Shown here: positions 37,616 through 47,187 of the stretch, one piece after another | How the letters are laid out: every line of letters begins with the position of its first letter | Numbering within the stretch: position 1 is the first letter of the stretch | Source of the DNA: Erwinia sp. ErVv1 | Lineage (GTDB): Bacteria; Pseudomonadota; Gammaproteobacteria; Enterobacterales; Enterobacteriaceae | Direction of reading: 5' to 3' | Assembly: GCF_900068895.1 (NCBI RefSeq) | Contig: NZ_CDPK01000003.1 | Span: 182,053 to 246,052 of the forward strand | Length of the DNA stretch: 64,000 nucleotides | Notes under the pieces: generated by a model | The model's database searches: none | Seen by the model: only the letters and a program-made list of their open reading frames with translations | Told to the model about the DNA's origin: nothing | Program-made: the position numbers and the translations under genes

Positions 37616-38458
37616 ATGAAATTTTTAATGCCCCTTTTGCTGACAACTCTGGCCCTGATGCTGAGTGCCTGTAGCCCGACGGGGCTGGAGCGGCACGCGG
37701 GATACGTGGTGGATTCGCGTCAACACGCTCTGGGGGCACGACCGCGTATCAAAATGCTGGTGATCCACTATACCGCGCAGGATTACCCCACTTCACTGGC
37801 TATCCTGACCGATCGCGAGGTCAGCGTACATTACCTGATCGCTGCGGCTCCGCCATGGAAGGGGGGGCAGCCGACCGTATCCCAACTGGTTCCTGAAGAG
37901 CTGCTGGCATGGCATGCAGGCAGCAGCTACTGGCGCGGAGCAACCCGCATAAACGATACCTCGGTGGGGATTGAACTGGAGAATCAGGGCTATCATCGCT
38001 CGGCGCTCCACGGACGCGAGTGGTATCCGTTCGCAGCCCCGCAAATCGCGGCGCTGGTGCCGCTGTCGCGGGATATCATCCGTCGCTACGGCATTTTGCC
38101 GCAAAACGTGGTGGGGCACAGCGATATTGCCCCGCAGCGCAAGCAGGACCCCGGCCCGCTGTTTCCCTGGCAGTGGCTGGCGAGCCAGGGCGTGGGTGCC
38201 TGGCCAGACGCCGATCGGGTCGCGTTCTGGCTTGCAGGCAGGCCGCCTGAGCAGGCGGTTGATGCGGGACCATTGCTGACGTTACTGGCGCGCTACGGCT
38301 ACCAGGTCACGCCCGGCATGTCAGCACAGCAGCAGCAACAGGTGATTGCTGCCTTCCAGATGCACTTCCGGCCGGAGGACTATCGGGGCCTGCCGGACGC
38401 CCAGAGCGAAGCCATTGTTAAGGCGCTGCTGGATAAGTATGGCTCGGAGCAGGCGTAG
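37616..38458 (+). CDS. amiD: N-acetylmuramoyl-L-alanine amidase AmiD
   Basis: Outer-membrane lipoprotein that cleaves the amide between MurNAc and L-Ala in periplasmic peptidoglycan, including anhydro-muropeptides. It is 280 residues. Lipobox LMLSACS gives lipidated Cys19. The Amidase_2 domain (about 45-190) has zinc ligands in VIHYTAQD and VVGHSDIAPQRKQDPG. A C-terminal peptidoglycan-binding domain (about 215-276) follows. Its last 41 bases overlap the end of ltaE on the other strand. Confidence 0.94.
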   Translation: MKFLMPLLLTTLALMLSACSPTGLERHAGYVVDSRQHALGARPRIKMLVIHYTAQDYPTSLAILTDREVSVHYLIAAAPPWKGGQPTVSQLVPEELLAWHAGSSYWRGATRINDTSVGIELENQGYHRSALHGREWYPFAAPQIAALVPLSRDIIRRYGILPQNVVGHSDIAPQRKQDPGPLFPWQWLASQGVGAWPDADRVAFWLAGRPPEQAVDAGPLLTLLARYGYQVTPGMSAQQQQQVIAAFQMHFRPEDYRGLPDAQSEAIVKALLDKYGSEQA

Positions 38459-39485
38459 CGGGGTGGACAGTTTGTCCCGGAGGCTGCTGCGCCAGGAAAG
38501 CCTGCCAGTGGTCTGTCAGCTTCTCCAGGGCGGGACGATCGATATTCAGATGCGTAACCAGGCGGGTGACCGGCCCGGTGCTTAGCACAATGTCGTGCTC
38601 GCGCATCCAGCTTTTAAGCGGGGCCACCTGTGCATCCGGCAGGCGGACAAACACCATATTGGTATCCTGACCCATCACGTTCACGCCGATCCCCCGCAGC
38701 TGCTCAGCCAGCCAGGCGGCATTATCGTGGTCCTCCCGCAGGCGCGTGACGTTATGCTCAAGCGCATACAGGCCCGCCGCCGCCAGAATCCCCACCTGTC
38801 GCATGGCGCCGCCGGTCATTTTGCGCCAGCGGCGCGCGCGTTGAATATAGTCGGCGCTGCCGCACAGCAGCGACCCGACCGGGGTTCCCAGCCCTTTCGA
38901 CAGGCAAATGGTCAGCGTATCGCAGTAGCGGGTAATGTCGGTCAGCGGCACGTTCAGCGCCACGCTGGCGTTGAAAATACGTGCACCGTCGATATGCAGC
39001 GCCAGGCGGTGACGTCGCGTAAATTCCCAGGCCTGCGCCAGATAGCTTAGCGGCAGCACCTTGCCATTATGGGTATTTTCCAGGCTGAGCAGTCGGGTGA
39101 TAGCAAAGTGGAAATCGTCCGGCTTGATAAACTGCTCCACTACATCGAGTGGCAGGGTACCGTCAGCAGCGGCCAGAATGGGCTGGGGCTGAATACTGCC
39201 CAGAACGGCGGCTCCACCCGCTTCATACTTATAATTATGCGCCAGCTGTCCGACAATATACTCTTCCCCGCGCTGACAGTGGCACAGCAGCGCCACCAGA
39301 TTGGCCTGGGTTCCGCTGGGCATAAACAGCGCGGCCTCTTTCCCGCTAATCGCGGCGGCTTTCGCTTCCAGCGCACGCATCGTTGGGTCATCGCCGTAAA
39401 CGTCATCGCCGGTTTCGGCAGTCATCATGGCAGACAGCATCGGCTGGCTCGGTTGAGTGACGGTATCACTGCGTAAATCAATCAT
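38418..39485 (-). CDS. ltaE: Low-specificity L-threonine aldolase LtaE
   Basis: PLP enzyme that splits L-threonine and allo-threonine to glycine and acetaldehyde. It has the MIDLRSDTVTQPS start, PSGTQANLVAL, AHNYKYEAGG, LENTHNG, and the Schiff-base lysine in CLSKGLGTPVGSLLCG. It is 355 residues against 333 in E. coli. The extra residues after AHWQAFLAQ-type sequence (QPPGQTVHPATPAPS and so on) are Pro/Ala-rich and come from reading on into the antisense of amiD. This looks like loss of the ancestral stop codon. Confidence 0.94.
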   Translation of the reverse strand: MIDLRSDTVTQPSQPMLSAMMTAETGDDVYGDDPTMRALEAKAAAISGKEAALFMPSGTQANLVALLCHCQRGEEYIVGQLAHNYKYEAGGAAVLGSIQPQPILAAADGTLPLDVVEQFIKPDDFHFAITRLLSLENTHNGKVLPLSYLAQAWEFTRRHRLALHIDGARIFNASVALNVPLTDITRYCDTLTICLSKGLGTPVGSLLCGSADYIQRARRWRKMTGGAMRQVGILAAAGLYALEHNVTRLREDHDNAAWLAEQLRGIGVNVMGQDTNMVFVRLPDAQVAPLKSWMREHDIVLSTGPVTRLVTHLNIDRPALEKLTDHWQAFLAQQPPGQTVHPATPAPSHTYPAAP

Positions 39486-39502
39486 CTGTGCGTTCCTCTT
39501 AT

Positions 39503-39526
39503 GAAAACGGACGCCGTAGCGTCCGT
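39503..39526 (-). terminator. poxB terminator
   Basis: A perfect 8-bp stem ACGGACGC/GCGTCCGT with a 4-base loop, followed by TTTTCAT on the minus strand. It lies 24 bases after the poxB stop and just before ltaE. Confidence 0.65.
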
Positions 39527-39549
39527 ATAATAAAAGACCTGCAAATGTT

Positions 39550-41271
39550 TTACCGCAGCCAGTTGGTTTTAGCCAGTTCTACCACTTCATCGCCGCGACC
39601 ATTAATGATGGCCCGCAGCATATAGAGACTAAATCCTTTCGCCTGTTCCATTTTGATCTGCGGCGGCATCGCCAGCTCTTCCTTCGCAGTGATGACATCC
39701 AGCAGCACCGGGCCGTCAAAGGCCATCGCTTCCTGAATGGCGCCGTCAAGGTCAGAGGCGCGCTCCACGCGGAGACCTTTAACGCCGCAGGCCTGGGCAA
39801 TGGCAGCAAAGTCAGGATTTTCCAGCGTGGTACCATCGGTCAGGTAGCCACCGGCTTTCATCTCCATAGCGACGAATCCGAGCACGCTATTGTTGAAGAT
39901 CACCAGCTTCACCGGCAGCTTAAGCTGCGCAACGGTGAGGAAATCGCCCATCAACATGCTGAAGCCGCCGTCACCGCACATGGCGACGACCTGACGCTGC
40001 CTGTCAATAGCCTGCGCACCGAGTGCCTGCGGCATGGCATTGGCCATTGAGCCGTGGTTAAACGAACCGATAAGTCGGCGCTTTCCGTTCATTTTCAGAT
40101 AGCGGGCGGCCCAGACCGTTGGCGTGCCCACGTCGCAGGTGAATATCGCATCGTCGTCAGCGTAGCGGCTGAGCTGCTGGGCCACATACTGCGGGTGGAT
40201 CGCCTGATTATCATTGGCGTTAGCCAGGCTGTCGAGATCCTTTCGCGCATCGGCGTAGTGCGACAGCGCCTTATCCAGGAAGCGGCGGTCACTTTTGATC
40301 TCCAACTGGGGAAGCAGGGCGCTCAGCGTCGATTTAATGTCCCCCACCAGCGCCATATCCACGTGGCAGTGCGAGCCAATACTGCCAGGATTGATATCGA
40401 TCTGAATAATTTTGGCATCGGCAGGGTAGAACGCGCGGTAGGGAAACTGGGTGCCGAGCAGAATAAGCGTATCGGCGTTCATCATGGCGTGATACCCGGA
40501 CGAGAAACCAATCAGGCCGGTCATGCCGACATCGTACGGGTTATCGTATTCCACGTGCTCTTTGCCACGCAGCGCATGCACGATGGGTGCCTTCAGCGTT
40601 TCGGCCAGACGGACCACCTCGTCGTGCGCGCCCGCGCAGCCCGCACCGCACATCAGGGTGATGTTTTCAGCCTCGTTCAGCAGCGCGGCCAGCTTATCCA
40701 TTTCGCCTGCGGGCGGCTGAACAACCGGCAGCTGTGGCGGATACCAGTTAGCGGTCGCCCCTTCCGGTGCGGCCTGCAGAGCAATATCCCCCGGCAGCAC
40801 CACCACGGAGACGCCCCGGTTCAGAATGGCTTTCCGCATGGCGATTGCGAGCACCTGAGGCAGCTGCTCAGGATTTGAAACCAGTTCACAATAATGGCTA
40901 CATTCGCGGAACAGCTCCTGAGGATGCGTCTCCTGAAAATAGCCGCTGCCGATCTCGCTGGAAGGAATATGTGCGGCAATGGCCAGCACGGGAACGTGAT
41001 TTCGGTGGCAGTCGAAAAGACCGTTAATCAGATGGAGGTTACCCGGCCCGCAGGAACCCGCGCAGACGGCCAGCTCGCCGCTGATTTGTGCTTCCGCGCC
41101 GGCGGCGAAGGCCGCAACTTCTTCATGACGCGTGGGCATCCATTCAATGGTCCCCATGCGATTCAGGCTGTCGCTCAGGCCGTTCAGCGAGTCGCCGGTC
41201 ACGCCCCAGATACGTTTAACGCCGGCATTTTCTAATGTTTTAGCCACGAGGGCGGCAACGGACTGTTTCAT
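39550..41271 (-). CDS. poxB: Pyruvate dehydrogenase (quinone) PoxB
   Basis: Peripheral membrane flavoenzyme that oxidises pyruvate to acetate and CO2 with ubiquinone, mainly in stationary phase. It is 573 residues (E. coli 572). It shows the ThDP-activating Glu in [14 protein letters not shown], the ThDP-Mg motif [18 protein letters not shown] with FNNSVLG, and the FAD domain between. The C-terminal lipid-binding tail ELAKTNWLR is identical in type to E. coli. The hcp-hcr genes that lie beyond it in E. coli are missing. Confidence 0.96.
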   Translation of the reverse strand: MKQSVAALVAKTLENAGVKRIWGVTGDSLNGLSDSLNRMGTIEWMPTRHEEVAAFAAGAEAQISGELAVCAGSCGPGNLHLINGLFDCHRNHVPVLAIAAHIPSSEIGSGYFQETHPQELFRECSHYCELVSNPEQLPQVLAIAMRKAILNRGVSVVVLPGDIALQAAPEGATANWYPPQLPVVQPPAGEMDKLAALLNEAENITLMCGAGCAGAHDEVVRLAETLKAPIVHALRGKEHVEYDNPYDVGMTGLIGFSSGYHAMMNADTLILLGTQFPYRAFYPADAKIIQIDINPGSIGSHCHVDMALVGDIKSTLSALLPQLEIKSDRRFLDKALSHYADARKDLDSLANANDNQAIHPQYVAQQLSRYADDDAIFTCDVGTPTVWAARYLKMNGKRRLIGSFNHGSMANAMPQALGAQAIDRQRQVVAMCGDGGFSMLMGDFLTVAQLKLPVKLVIFNNSVLGFVAMEMKAGGYLTDGTTLENPDFAAIAQACGVKGLRVERASDLDGAIQEAMAFDGPVLLDVITAKEELAMPPQIKMEQAKGFSLYMLRAIINGRGDEVVELAKTNWLR

Positions 41272-41416
41272 CTGTAGCTCCTTTCTGGTGTCAGCAGGTC
41301 ACGTTCTGACAAATAATAAATACTGGAGCATAGTCGACAGGAGGCAAAGTGGCGTCTCAGCATGCCGGAAACCGCACGAATACGCCTGAGCGATAAACCA
41401 GGGCAGGCAGGAGCAG

Positions 41417-41436
41417 GCCTGAGCATGCACTCAGGC
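41417..41436. other. Hairpin and short repeats between lysO and poxB
   Basis: GCCTGAG/CTCAGGC forms a 7-bp stem with a 6-base loop. Nearby GAATACGCCTGAGCG (41378) and GAATACGCCTGTGCG (41442) are near-copies. It follows the lysO stop and may act in its transcript end; there is no T-run. Confidence 0.45.
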
Positions 41437-41462
41437 AGACAGGAATACGCCTGTGCGGTCAC

Positions 41463-42377
41463 TCAGGCAGAAAAGAAAGCGATCAGTACCGGGGCTAACA
41501 GGCTCAGCACAAAGCCGTGGACGATAGCCGCAGGGACTATCTCGTTTCCGCCGCTGCGCTGTAGTACCGGCAGCGTAAAGTCCATTGAGGTTGCCCCGCA
41601 GAGCCCGAGGGCGCTGGAGCGATGGTGAGCGATCAGAGCCGGGATCAGCATTATTGCCAGCAGCTCACGCAGCAGATCGTTAAAAAATGCCGCACTGCCG
41701 ATAACCGGTCCAAAGGATTCAGTCATCAGAATGCCCGAAAGCGAGTACCAGCCAAAGCCGGAGGCCATGGCCAGTCCGGTTTTTATCGGCAGGCCGAGGA
41801 TAAGCGCTGCTATTGCCCCGCCTGCCATCGCGCTGACGAAAACGACGATGGCGACAATCGTTCCACGGCGGTTAAGCAGGATTTGGCGCAGCGTCATTCC
41901 GCTGCCGCGCAGCTGAAGCCCCACCAGAAAGAGCAGGAAGAGCAGGGCGTATTCACTGGCCTGGCTGGCAAATTTCAGCAGCGGCCAGTGGCACAGCCCC
42001 AGCAGAAAGCCAGCAAGCACTACGCCGCACAGCTTGAGCGATTCCAGCGCCATATGCACACGCGAGGGCAGGGCCTGGCTCCGATGCGCATGCTGCCAGG
42101 GTCGACGTGATTCAAGCACGCGCAGCGCCAGCAGATTGCAAAGCAGAATGGCGGCGGCGCTGACCAGGCAGTAGTGGAAGATAGCCAGCAGATTGGTACC
42201 GAGGTTATCCAGAAAGGCGAGGCTGATGCCCATAAAAAACAAGATGATGTAAACCATCCAGCCCAGTAGTCGGTTGACCGCTTTTATGACTGTCGGGTTT
42301 TTTGACGGCAGCAGGTAGCCAGCGATGAGGGGCAACAGAATTGTTAACAGTCCGGAGTAGATCACCTGGTCATCCAT
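41463..42377 (-). CDS. lysO: Lysine exporter LysO
   Basis: Inner-membrane exporter of L-lysine (YbjE), with about eight helices over 304 residues. It matches E. coli along its length: LPLIAGYLLP, LLGWMVYIILFFMGISLAFLDNL, ALESLKLCGVV, LAMASGFGWYSLSGIL with the family's conserved FGWYS, and GATSMDFTLPVLQRSGG. The ATG at 42377 has no ribosome site. A GTG at 42365, giving the E. coli-like VIYSGLL start, is a fair alternative. Confidence 0.93.
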   Translation of the reverse strand: MDDQVIYSGLLTILLPLIAGYLLPSKNPTVIKAVNRLLGWMVYIILFFMGISLAFLDNLGTNLLAIFHYCLVSAAAILLCNLLALRVLESRRPWQHAHRSQALPSRVHMALESLKLCGVVLAGFLLGLCHWPLLKFASQASEYALLFLLFLVGLQLRGSGMTLRQILLNRRGTIVAIVVFVSAMAGGAIAALILGLPIKTGLAMASGFGWYSLSGILMTESFGPVIGSAAFFNDLLRELLAIMLIPALIAHHRSSALGLCGATSMDFTLPVLQRSGGNEIVPAAIVHGFVLSLLAPVLIAFFSA

Positions 42378-42543
42378 GAGGAGAAAAATGTCTCATTAAA
42401 TTAGCTAAATTTCTATATTGAGTAAAGCGCAGGACCAGATGGAAGTGGCATCAGGAAAAATAGCAGAAATAAGTCTGATTTCGCGGCCTTGAAATATGTC
42501 TCGGCATCCCAATCTTAGTAAAGTCGGTAAACGTAACAGATAG

Positions 42544-42570
42544 AAATGCCAGCCTGAGTTGCTGGCATTT
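42544..42570 (-). terminator. cspD terminator
   Basis: A 10-bp stem AAATGCCAGC/GCTGGCATTT with a 7-base loop lies 37 bases after the cspD stop. It has a short T-run on the minus strand and TTTTATT on the plus strand. Confidence 0.7.
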
Positions 42571-42606
42571 TATTCAAGGGTTAGTCAGAATGTGTTAAGG
42601 ATAAGG

Positions 42607-42834
42607 TCAGGCATCGACGGCCATCGCTTCTTCTACAGGAACGATCAGGCTGGCGTGATTGCCTTTTGGCCCCTGATGCACATCAAACTGGACTTGCTGT
42701 CCGGCTTTCAGCGTTCTGTAACCGTCCATCTGAATGGTTGAGTAGTGTGCGAAGATATCCTCGCCGCCGCTGACCGGACAGATAAAGCCGAAGCCTTTGG
42801 CATTATTGAACCATTTAACAGTACCCGTCTCCAT
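42607..42834 (-). CDS. cspD: Cold-shock-like protein CspD
   Basis: A 75-residue single-strand nucleic-acid-binding protein that inhibits DNA replication in stationary-phase E. coli. RNP1 is KGFGFI and RNP2 is DIFAHYS-type, in place of the VFVHFS of CspA, as expected for CspD. The C-terminal tail EEAMAVDA is longer than in CspA. ATG at 42834 gives METGTVKWFNN. It is divergent from clpS-clpA, as in E. coli. Confidence 0.95.
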   Translation of the reverse strand: METGTVKWFNNAKGFGFICPVSGGEDIFAHYSTIQMDGYRTLKAGQQVQFDVHQGPKGNHASLIVPVEEAMAVDA

Positions 42835-43152
42835 GCTTCTACATCCCTCGCAAGACATTCAATTGAGTGGGGTGGTGAGGCAGATAGCCTCAAAGCTGGT
42901 TAAAACGCATCCAGCTTATGCCTGTACTGTAGATAAATGGCTTAATGCGTCAAGCATCGGGGACGTTATGACGGCAACAAAATCATCAAAATATGAGGCA
43001 GTTAACGCTATTGACGATTTTGTGATGAAGGTCGCTAAGCACTATTTTGCGACAAAAACGCATCGGGCCGGGGCAAAATTCTGAGTGTGTTAAACTTACT
43101 CTGAATGATGCCGGGCTGGCGTGAGCAGACAACGTTTACAAACCGGGTACGT
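42835..43152. other. Intergenic region cspD-clpS
   Basis: Carries the divergent promoters of cspD and clpS. A 38-codon plus-strand frame at 42968-43084 (MTATKSSKYEAVNAIDDFV...) follows GGGGAC and could encode a small basic protein. I do not recognise it and it may be chance. Confidence 0.35.
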
Positions 43153-43473
43153 ATGGGAAAGACTAACGACTGGCTTAATTTTGAACAGCTTGCAGATGAC
43201 AAATTGCGTGAAGGCCTCAAGCCACCTTCGATGTATAAAGTTATTTTAAACAATGACGATTATACACCTATGGAATTTGTTATTGACGTACTGCAAAAGT
43301 TCTTTTCTTATGATGTAGAACGTGCAACGCAACTGATGCTTACGGTTCACTATCAGGGAAAGGCGATCTGCGGTGTTTTTACTGCTGAAGTGGCAGAAAC
43401 CAAGGTCGCTCATATCAATAAGTACGCCAGGGAGAATGAGCATCCGTTGCTGTGTACGCTGGAAAAAGCCTGA
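43153..43473 (+). CDS. clpS: ClpAP adaptor ClpS
   Basis: Adaptor that binds proteins with N-degron residues (Leu, Phe, Tyr, Trp) and hands them to ClpA. It is 106 residues as in E. coli. A flexible N-terminal part is followed by the core [21 protein letters not shown] with the NDD pocket, and [15 protein letters not shown] at 43153 gives [10 protein letters not shown]; upstream in-frame ATGs give an unsupported extension. It lies 28 bases before clpA. Confidence 0.95.
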   Translation: MGKTNDWLNFEQLADDKLREGLKPPSMYKVILNNDDYTPMEFVIDVLQKFFSYDVERATQLMLTVHYQGKAICGVFTAEVAETKVAHINKYARENEHPLLCTLEKA

Positions 43474-43501
43474 ATAAGGCGATCTATTGGGGGAGGTGCC
43501 T

Positions 43502-45778
43502 ATGCTCAATCAAGAACTGGAACTCAGTTTAAACATGGCTTTCGCCAGAGCGCGCGAGCACCGTCACGAGTTTATGACCGTCGAGCATTTGTTACTGGCG
43601 CTGCTCAGTAACCCGTCGGCCAGAGAGGCACTGGAAGCCTGTACGGTAGATATTGTGGCTCTCCGGCAGGAGCTTGAAGCCTTCATCGAACAAACCACCC
43701 CGGTCTTGCCGGTCAGCGAAGAAGAACGTGATACCCAGCCTACGCTGAGCTTCCAGCGTGTACTGCAACGGGCGGTTTTTCACGTCCAGTCATCCGGCCG
43801 CAGCGAAGTGGCGGGGGCAAACGTACTGGTCGCTATTTTCAGCGAGCAGGAATCCCAGGCTGCCTATTTGCTGCGTAAGCATGAGGTCAGCCGCCTTGAC
43901 GTGGTTAATTTCATTTCACACGGTACGCGCAAAGATGAACCTGGCCAGGCGCCGGGTGCGGAAAATCCCGTTAACGAAGAGCAGGCAGGGGGGGAGGAAC
44001 GTATGGAGAACTTCACCACCAATCTTAACCAGCTTGCTCGCGTCGGCGGAATCGATCCGCTGATTGGACGCGATAAAGAGCTGGAGCGTACCGTTCAGGT
44101 GCTGTGCCGCCGTCGCAAAAATAACCCGCTGCTGGTGGGTGAATCCGGCGTAGGTAAAACCGCCATTGCTGAAGGGCTTGCCTGGCGTATCGTCCAGGGC
44201 GAAGTGCCGGAAGTGATGAAGGATGCCACCATCTATTCGCTGGATATCGGCTCTCTGCTGGCCGGGACTAAGTATCGCGGCGACTTCGAAAAACGCTTTA
44301 AGGCGCTGTTAAAGCAGCTCGAGCAGGATAACAGCAGTATTCTGTTTATCGATGAGATCCATACGATCATCGGGGCGGGTGCCGCATCGGGTGGGCAGGT
44401 TGATGCCGCAAACCTGATTAAACCGCTGCTTTCGAGCGGGAAAATTCGGGTAATGGGCTCCACCACCTATCAGGAGTTCAGCAACATTTTCGAAAAAGAT
44501 CGTGCGCTGGCGCGTCGTTTCCAGAAAATCGACATTACCGAACCGTCGGTGGATGAAACGGTGCAGATCCTTAACGGACTGAAGCCGAAGTATGAAGCGC
44601 ACCATGACGTTCGCTATACGGCGAAAGCCGTACGCGCCGCCGTGGAGCTGGCTGTTAAGTATATCAACGATCGCCATTTGCCCGATAAGGCCATTGACGT
44701 CATTGATGAAGCGGGCGCGCGGGCGCGTCTGATGCCGGTCAGCAAGCGTAAGAAAACGGTTAACGTGGCGGATATCGAATCGGTCGTGGCGCGTATTGCG
44801 CGTATTCCTGAGAAGAGCGTTTCCGCGACCGATCGCGACACGCTGAGAAACCTCGGCGATCGCCTGAAGATGCTGGTATTTGGTCAGGATAATGCCATTG
44901 AAGCGCTGACCGAAGCGATCAAGATGAGCCGTGCTGGCCTGAGTCAGGACCGTAAACCGGTGGGTTCTTTCCTGTTTGCCGGGCCGACCGGCGTCGGGAA
45001 AACCGAAGTGACGGTACAGCTGGCGAAGGCGCTGGGTATTGAGCTGCTGCGTTTTGATATGTCCGAATATATGGAGCGTCATACCGTCAGCCGACTGATT
45101 GGTGCGCCTCCGGGCTATGTCGGTTTCGATCAGGGTGGCCTGCTGACCGATGCGGTTATCAAGCATCCGCATGCGGTTGTGCTGTTTGATGAAATTGAAA
45201 AAGCGCACCCGGACGTGTTCAATCTGCTGCTTCAGGTCATGGACAACGGTATGCTGACCGATAACAACGGTCGTAAAGCCGATTTCCGCAATGTGGTCGT
45301 GGTAATGACGACTAATGCTGGCGTGCGGGAAACCGAGCGTAAATCCATCGGTCTGATCCATCAGGACAACAGCACCGACGCGATGGAAGAGATTAAGAAG
45401 ATCTTTACGCCGGAATTCCGCAACCGTCTGGACAACATTATCTGGTTCAAACATCTTGATACCGAGGTGATTCATCAGGTAGTGGACAAGTTCATTGTTG
45501 AACTTCAGGCGCAGCTGGATGCGAAAGGCGTGTCGCTGGAAGTCAGTGATGAGGCCCGTGACTGGCTGGCGGTGAAGGGGTATGACAAAGCGATGGGCGC
45601 GCGTCCGATGGCGCGTACCGTGCAGGAAAACCTCAAGAAACCGCTGGCGAACGAGCTGCTGTTTGGATCGCTGGTAGACGGGGGCTCTGTCTCTGTCGCA
45701 CTGGACAAAGAGAATAACAAGCTGACTTACCACTTCCTTAGCGCTGAGAAGCGTAAAACGGAAGGGACGGTTCACTAA
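43502..45778 (+). CDS. clpA: ATP-dependent Clp protease ATPase subunit ClpA
   Basis: AAA+ unfoldase of ClpAP, 758 residues as in E. coli. The N-domain (1-145) binds ClpS. D1 has Walker A GESGVGKT near residue 214 and Walker [10 protein letters not shown]2 has GPTGVGKTE near 495 and [12 protein letters not shown]. The IGL-type ClpP-docking loop is IGLIHQD near 617. The ATG at 43502 follows GGGAGG. A bidirectional terminator follows the gene. With ClpS and Aat it completes the N-degron pathway. Confidence 0.97.
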   Translation: MLNQELELSLNMAFARAREHRHEFMTVEHLLLALLSNPSAREALEACTVDIVALRQELEAFIEQTTPVLPVSEEERDTQPTLSFQRVLQRAVFHVQSSGRSEVAGANVLVAIFSEQESQAAYLLRKHEVSRLDVVNFISHGTRKDEPGQAPGAENPVNEEQAGGEERMENFTTNLNQLARVGGIDPLIGRDKELERTVQVLCRRRKNNPLLVGESGVGKTAIAEGLAWRIVQGEVPEVMKDATIYSLDIGSLLAGTKYRGDFEKRFKALLKQLEQDNSSILFIDEIHTIIGAGAASGGQVDAANLIKPLLSSGKIRVMGSTTYQEFSNIFEKDRALARRFQKIDITEPSVDETVQILNGLKPKYEAHHDVRYTAKAVRAAVELAVKYINDRHLPDKAIDVIDEAGARARLMPVSKRKKTVNVADIESVVARIARIPEKSVSATDRDTLRNLGDRLKMLVFGQDNAIEALTEAIKMSRAGLSQDRKPVGSFLFAGPTGVGKTEVTVQLAKALGIELLRFDMSEYMERHTVSRLIGAPPGYVGFDQGGLLTDAVIKHPHAVVLFDEIEKAHPDVFNLLLQVMDNGMLTDNNGRKADFRNVVVVMTTNAGVRETERKSIGLIHQDNSTDAMEEIKKIFTPEFRNRLDNIIWFKHLDTEVIHQVVDKFIVELQAQLDAKGVSLEVSDEARDWLAVKGYDKAMGARPMARTVQENLKKPLANELLFGSLVDGGSVSVALDKENNKLTYHFLSAEKRKTEGTVH

Positions 45779-45810
45779 CAGAGCGCGAACTGCTTTAAAT
45801 GCAGATAAAT

Positions 45811-45840
45811 AAAAAGGCCGGTTTAAACCGGCCTTTTTTT
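45811..45840. terminator. Bidirectional terminator clpA / infA
   Basis: A perfect 22-base palindrome (AAGGCCGGTTT/AAACCGGCCTT) flanked by A-run and T-run serves both convergent genes. Confidence 0.93.
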
Positions 45841-45881
45841 ATGGGCGCTGCGGCAGATGCGGCAGCACGACTGAATGCGTA

Positions 45882-46464
<583 letters not shown>

Positions 46465-47157
46465 TCAAAAAAGGGTCTGCTGCTGCCAGCAGCCTTCAGC
46501 AAGTGAACGATCGGACAATGCATGAACAATTTGCAGGTAGTCGGCGCGGGGGATCTCCTCCGCGCCCAGCGAGGCGGTATGCGGATTCAACACCTGACAG
46601 TCAATCAGCTGGCCGCCCTGTTGTGCAAAATAGTGGCTGAAGACCAGCAGCGCGGTTTTCGACGCATTCTCACGCAGGCTGAACATTGACTCACCGCAAA
46701 AAATCTGACCCAGCGCCAGGCCGTACATGCCGCCAACCAACTCCCCGTCGAGCCAAACTTCCACCGACTGGGCGTGGCCCATCTCAAACAGACGTTGCCA
46801 GGCGCGCTTCACTTCCGGGGTGATCCAGGTACCTTCTTCACGATCGGTGGCGCAGCCTTCGATCACCTCAGCAAAGCGCTGATTCAGCGTCACCCGATAG
46901 GGCGAACGCAGGTGGAAACGCTTCATACTGCGGCTGAGGTGAAACCGTCCGGGATAGAGTACCGCGCGCGGGTCGGGTGACCACCAGAGTATCGGATCGC
47001 CAGGTGAGAACCAGGGAAAAATACCGCGATGATAAGCGTTGAGCAGGCGAGGGGGACTGAGATCCCCGCCCATTGCCAGCAGGCCGTTGGGCTCACGGAG
47101 GGCCATTTCAGGAGGAGGGAAGTTAAGCGACTCCCTCGAAAGCTGGATCAGACGCAT
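46465..47157 (-). CDS. aat: Leucyl/phenylalanyl-tRNA-protein transferase Aat
   Basis: Adds Leu or Phe from charged tRNA to proteins with N-terminal Lys or Arg, marking them for ClpS-ClpAP. It is 230 residues. Motifs are [21 protein letters not shown], the [25 protein letters not shown] block, and [19 protein letters not shown]. It is placed downstream of cydC with 30 bases between. Confidence 0.96.
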   Translation of the reverse strand: MRLIQLSRESLNFPPPEMALREPNGLLAMGGDLSPPRLLNAYHRGIFPWFSPGDPILWWSPDPRAVLYPGRFHLSRSMKRFHLRSPYRVTLNQRFAEVIEGCATDREEGTWITPEVKRAWQRLFEMGHAQSVEVWLDGELVGGMYGLALGQIFCGESMFSLRENASKTALLVFSHYFAQQGGQLIDCQVLNPHTASLGAEEIPRADYLQIVHALSDRSLAEGCWQQQTLF

Positions 47158-47187
47158 GATAAAATCTCTGTCGAACGAGAGGAGAAA

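Noticed and set aside
44309-45775. 488-codon minus-strand frame opposite clpA
   Set aside because: Shadow of the highly conserved clpA reading frame; His/Arg-rich composition.
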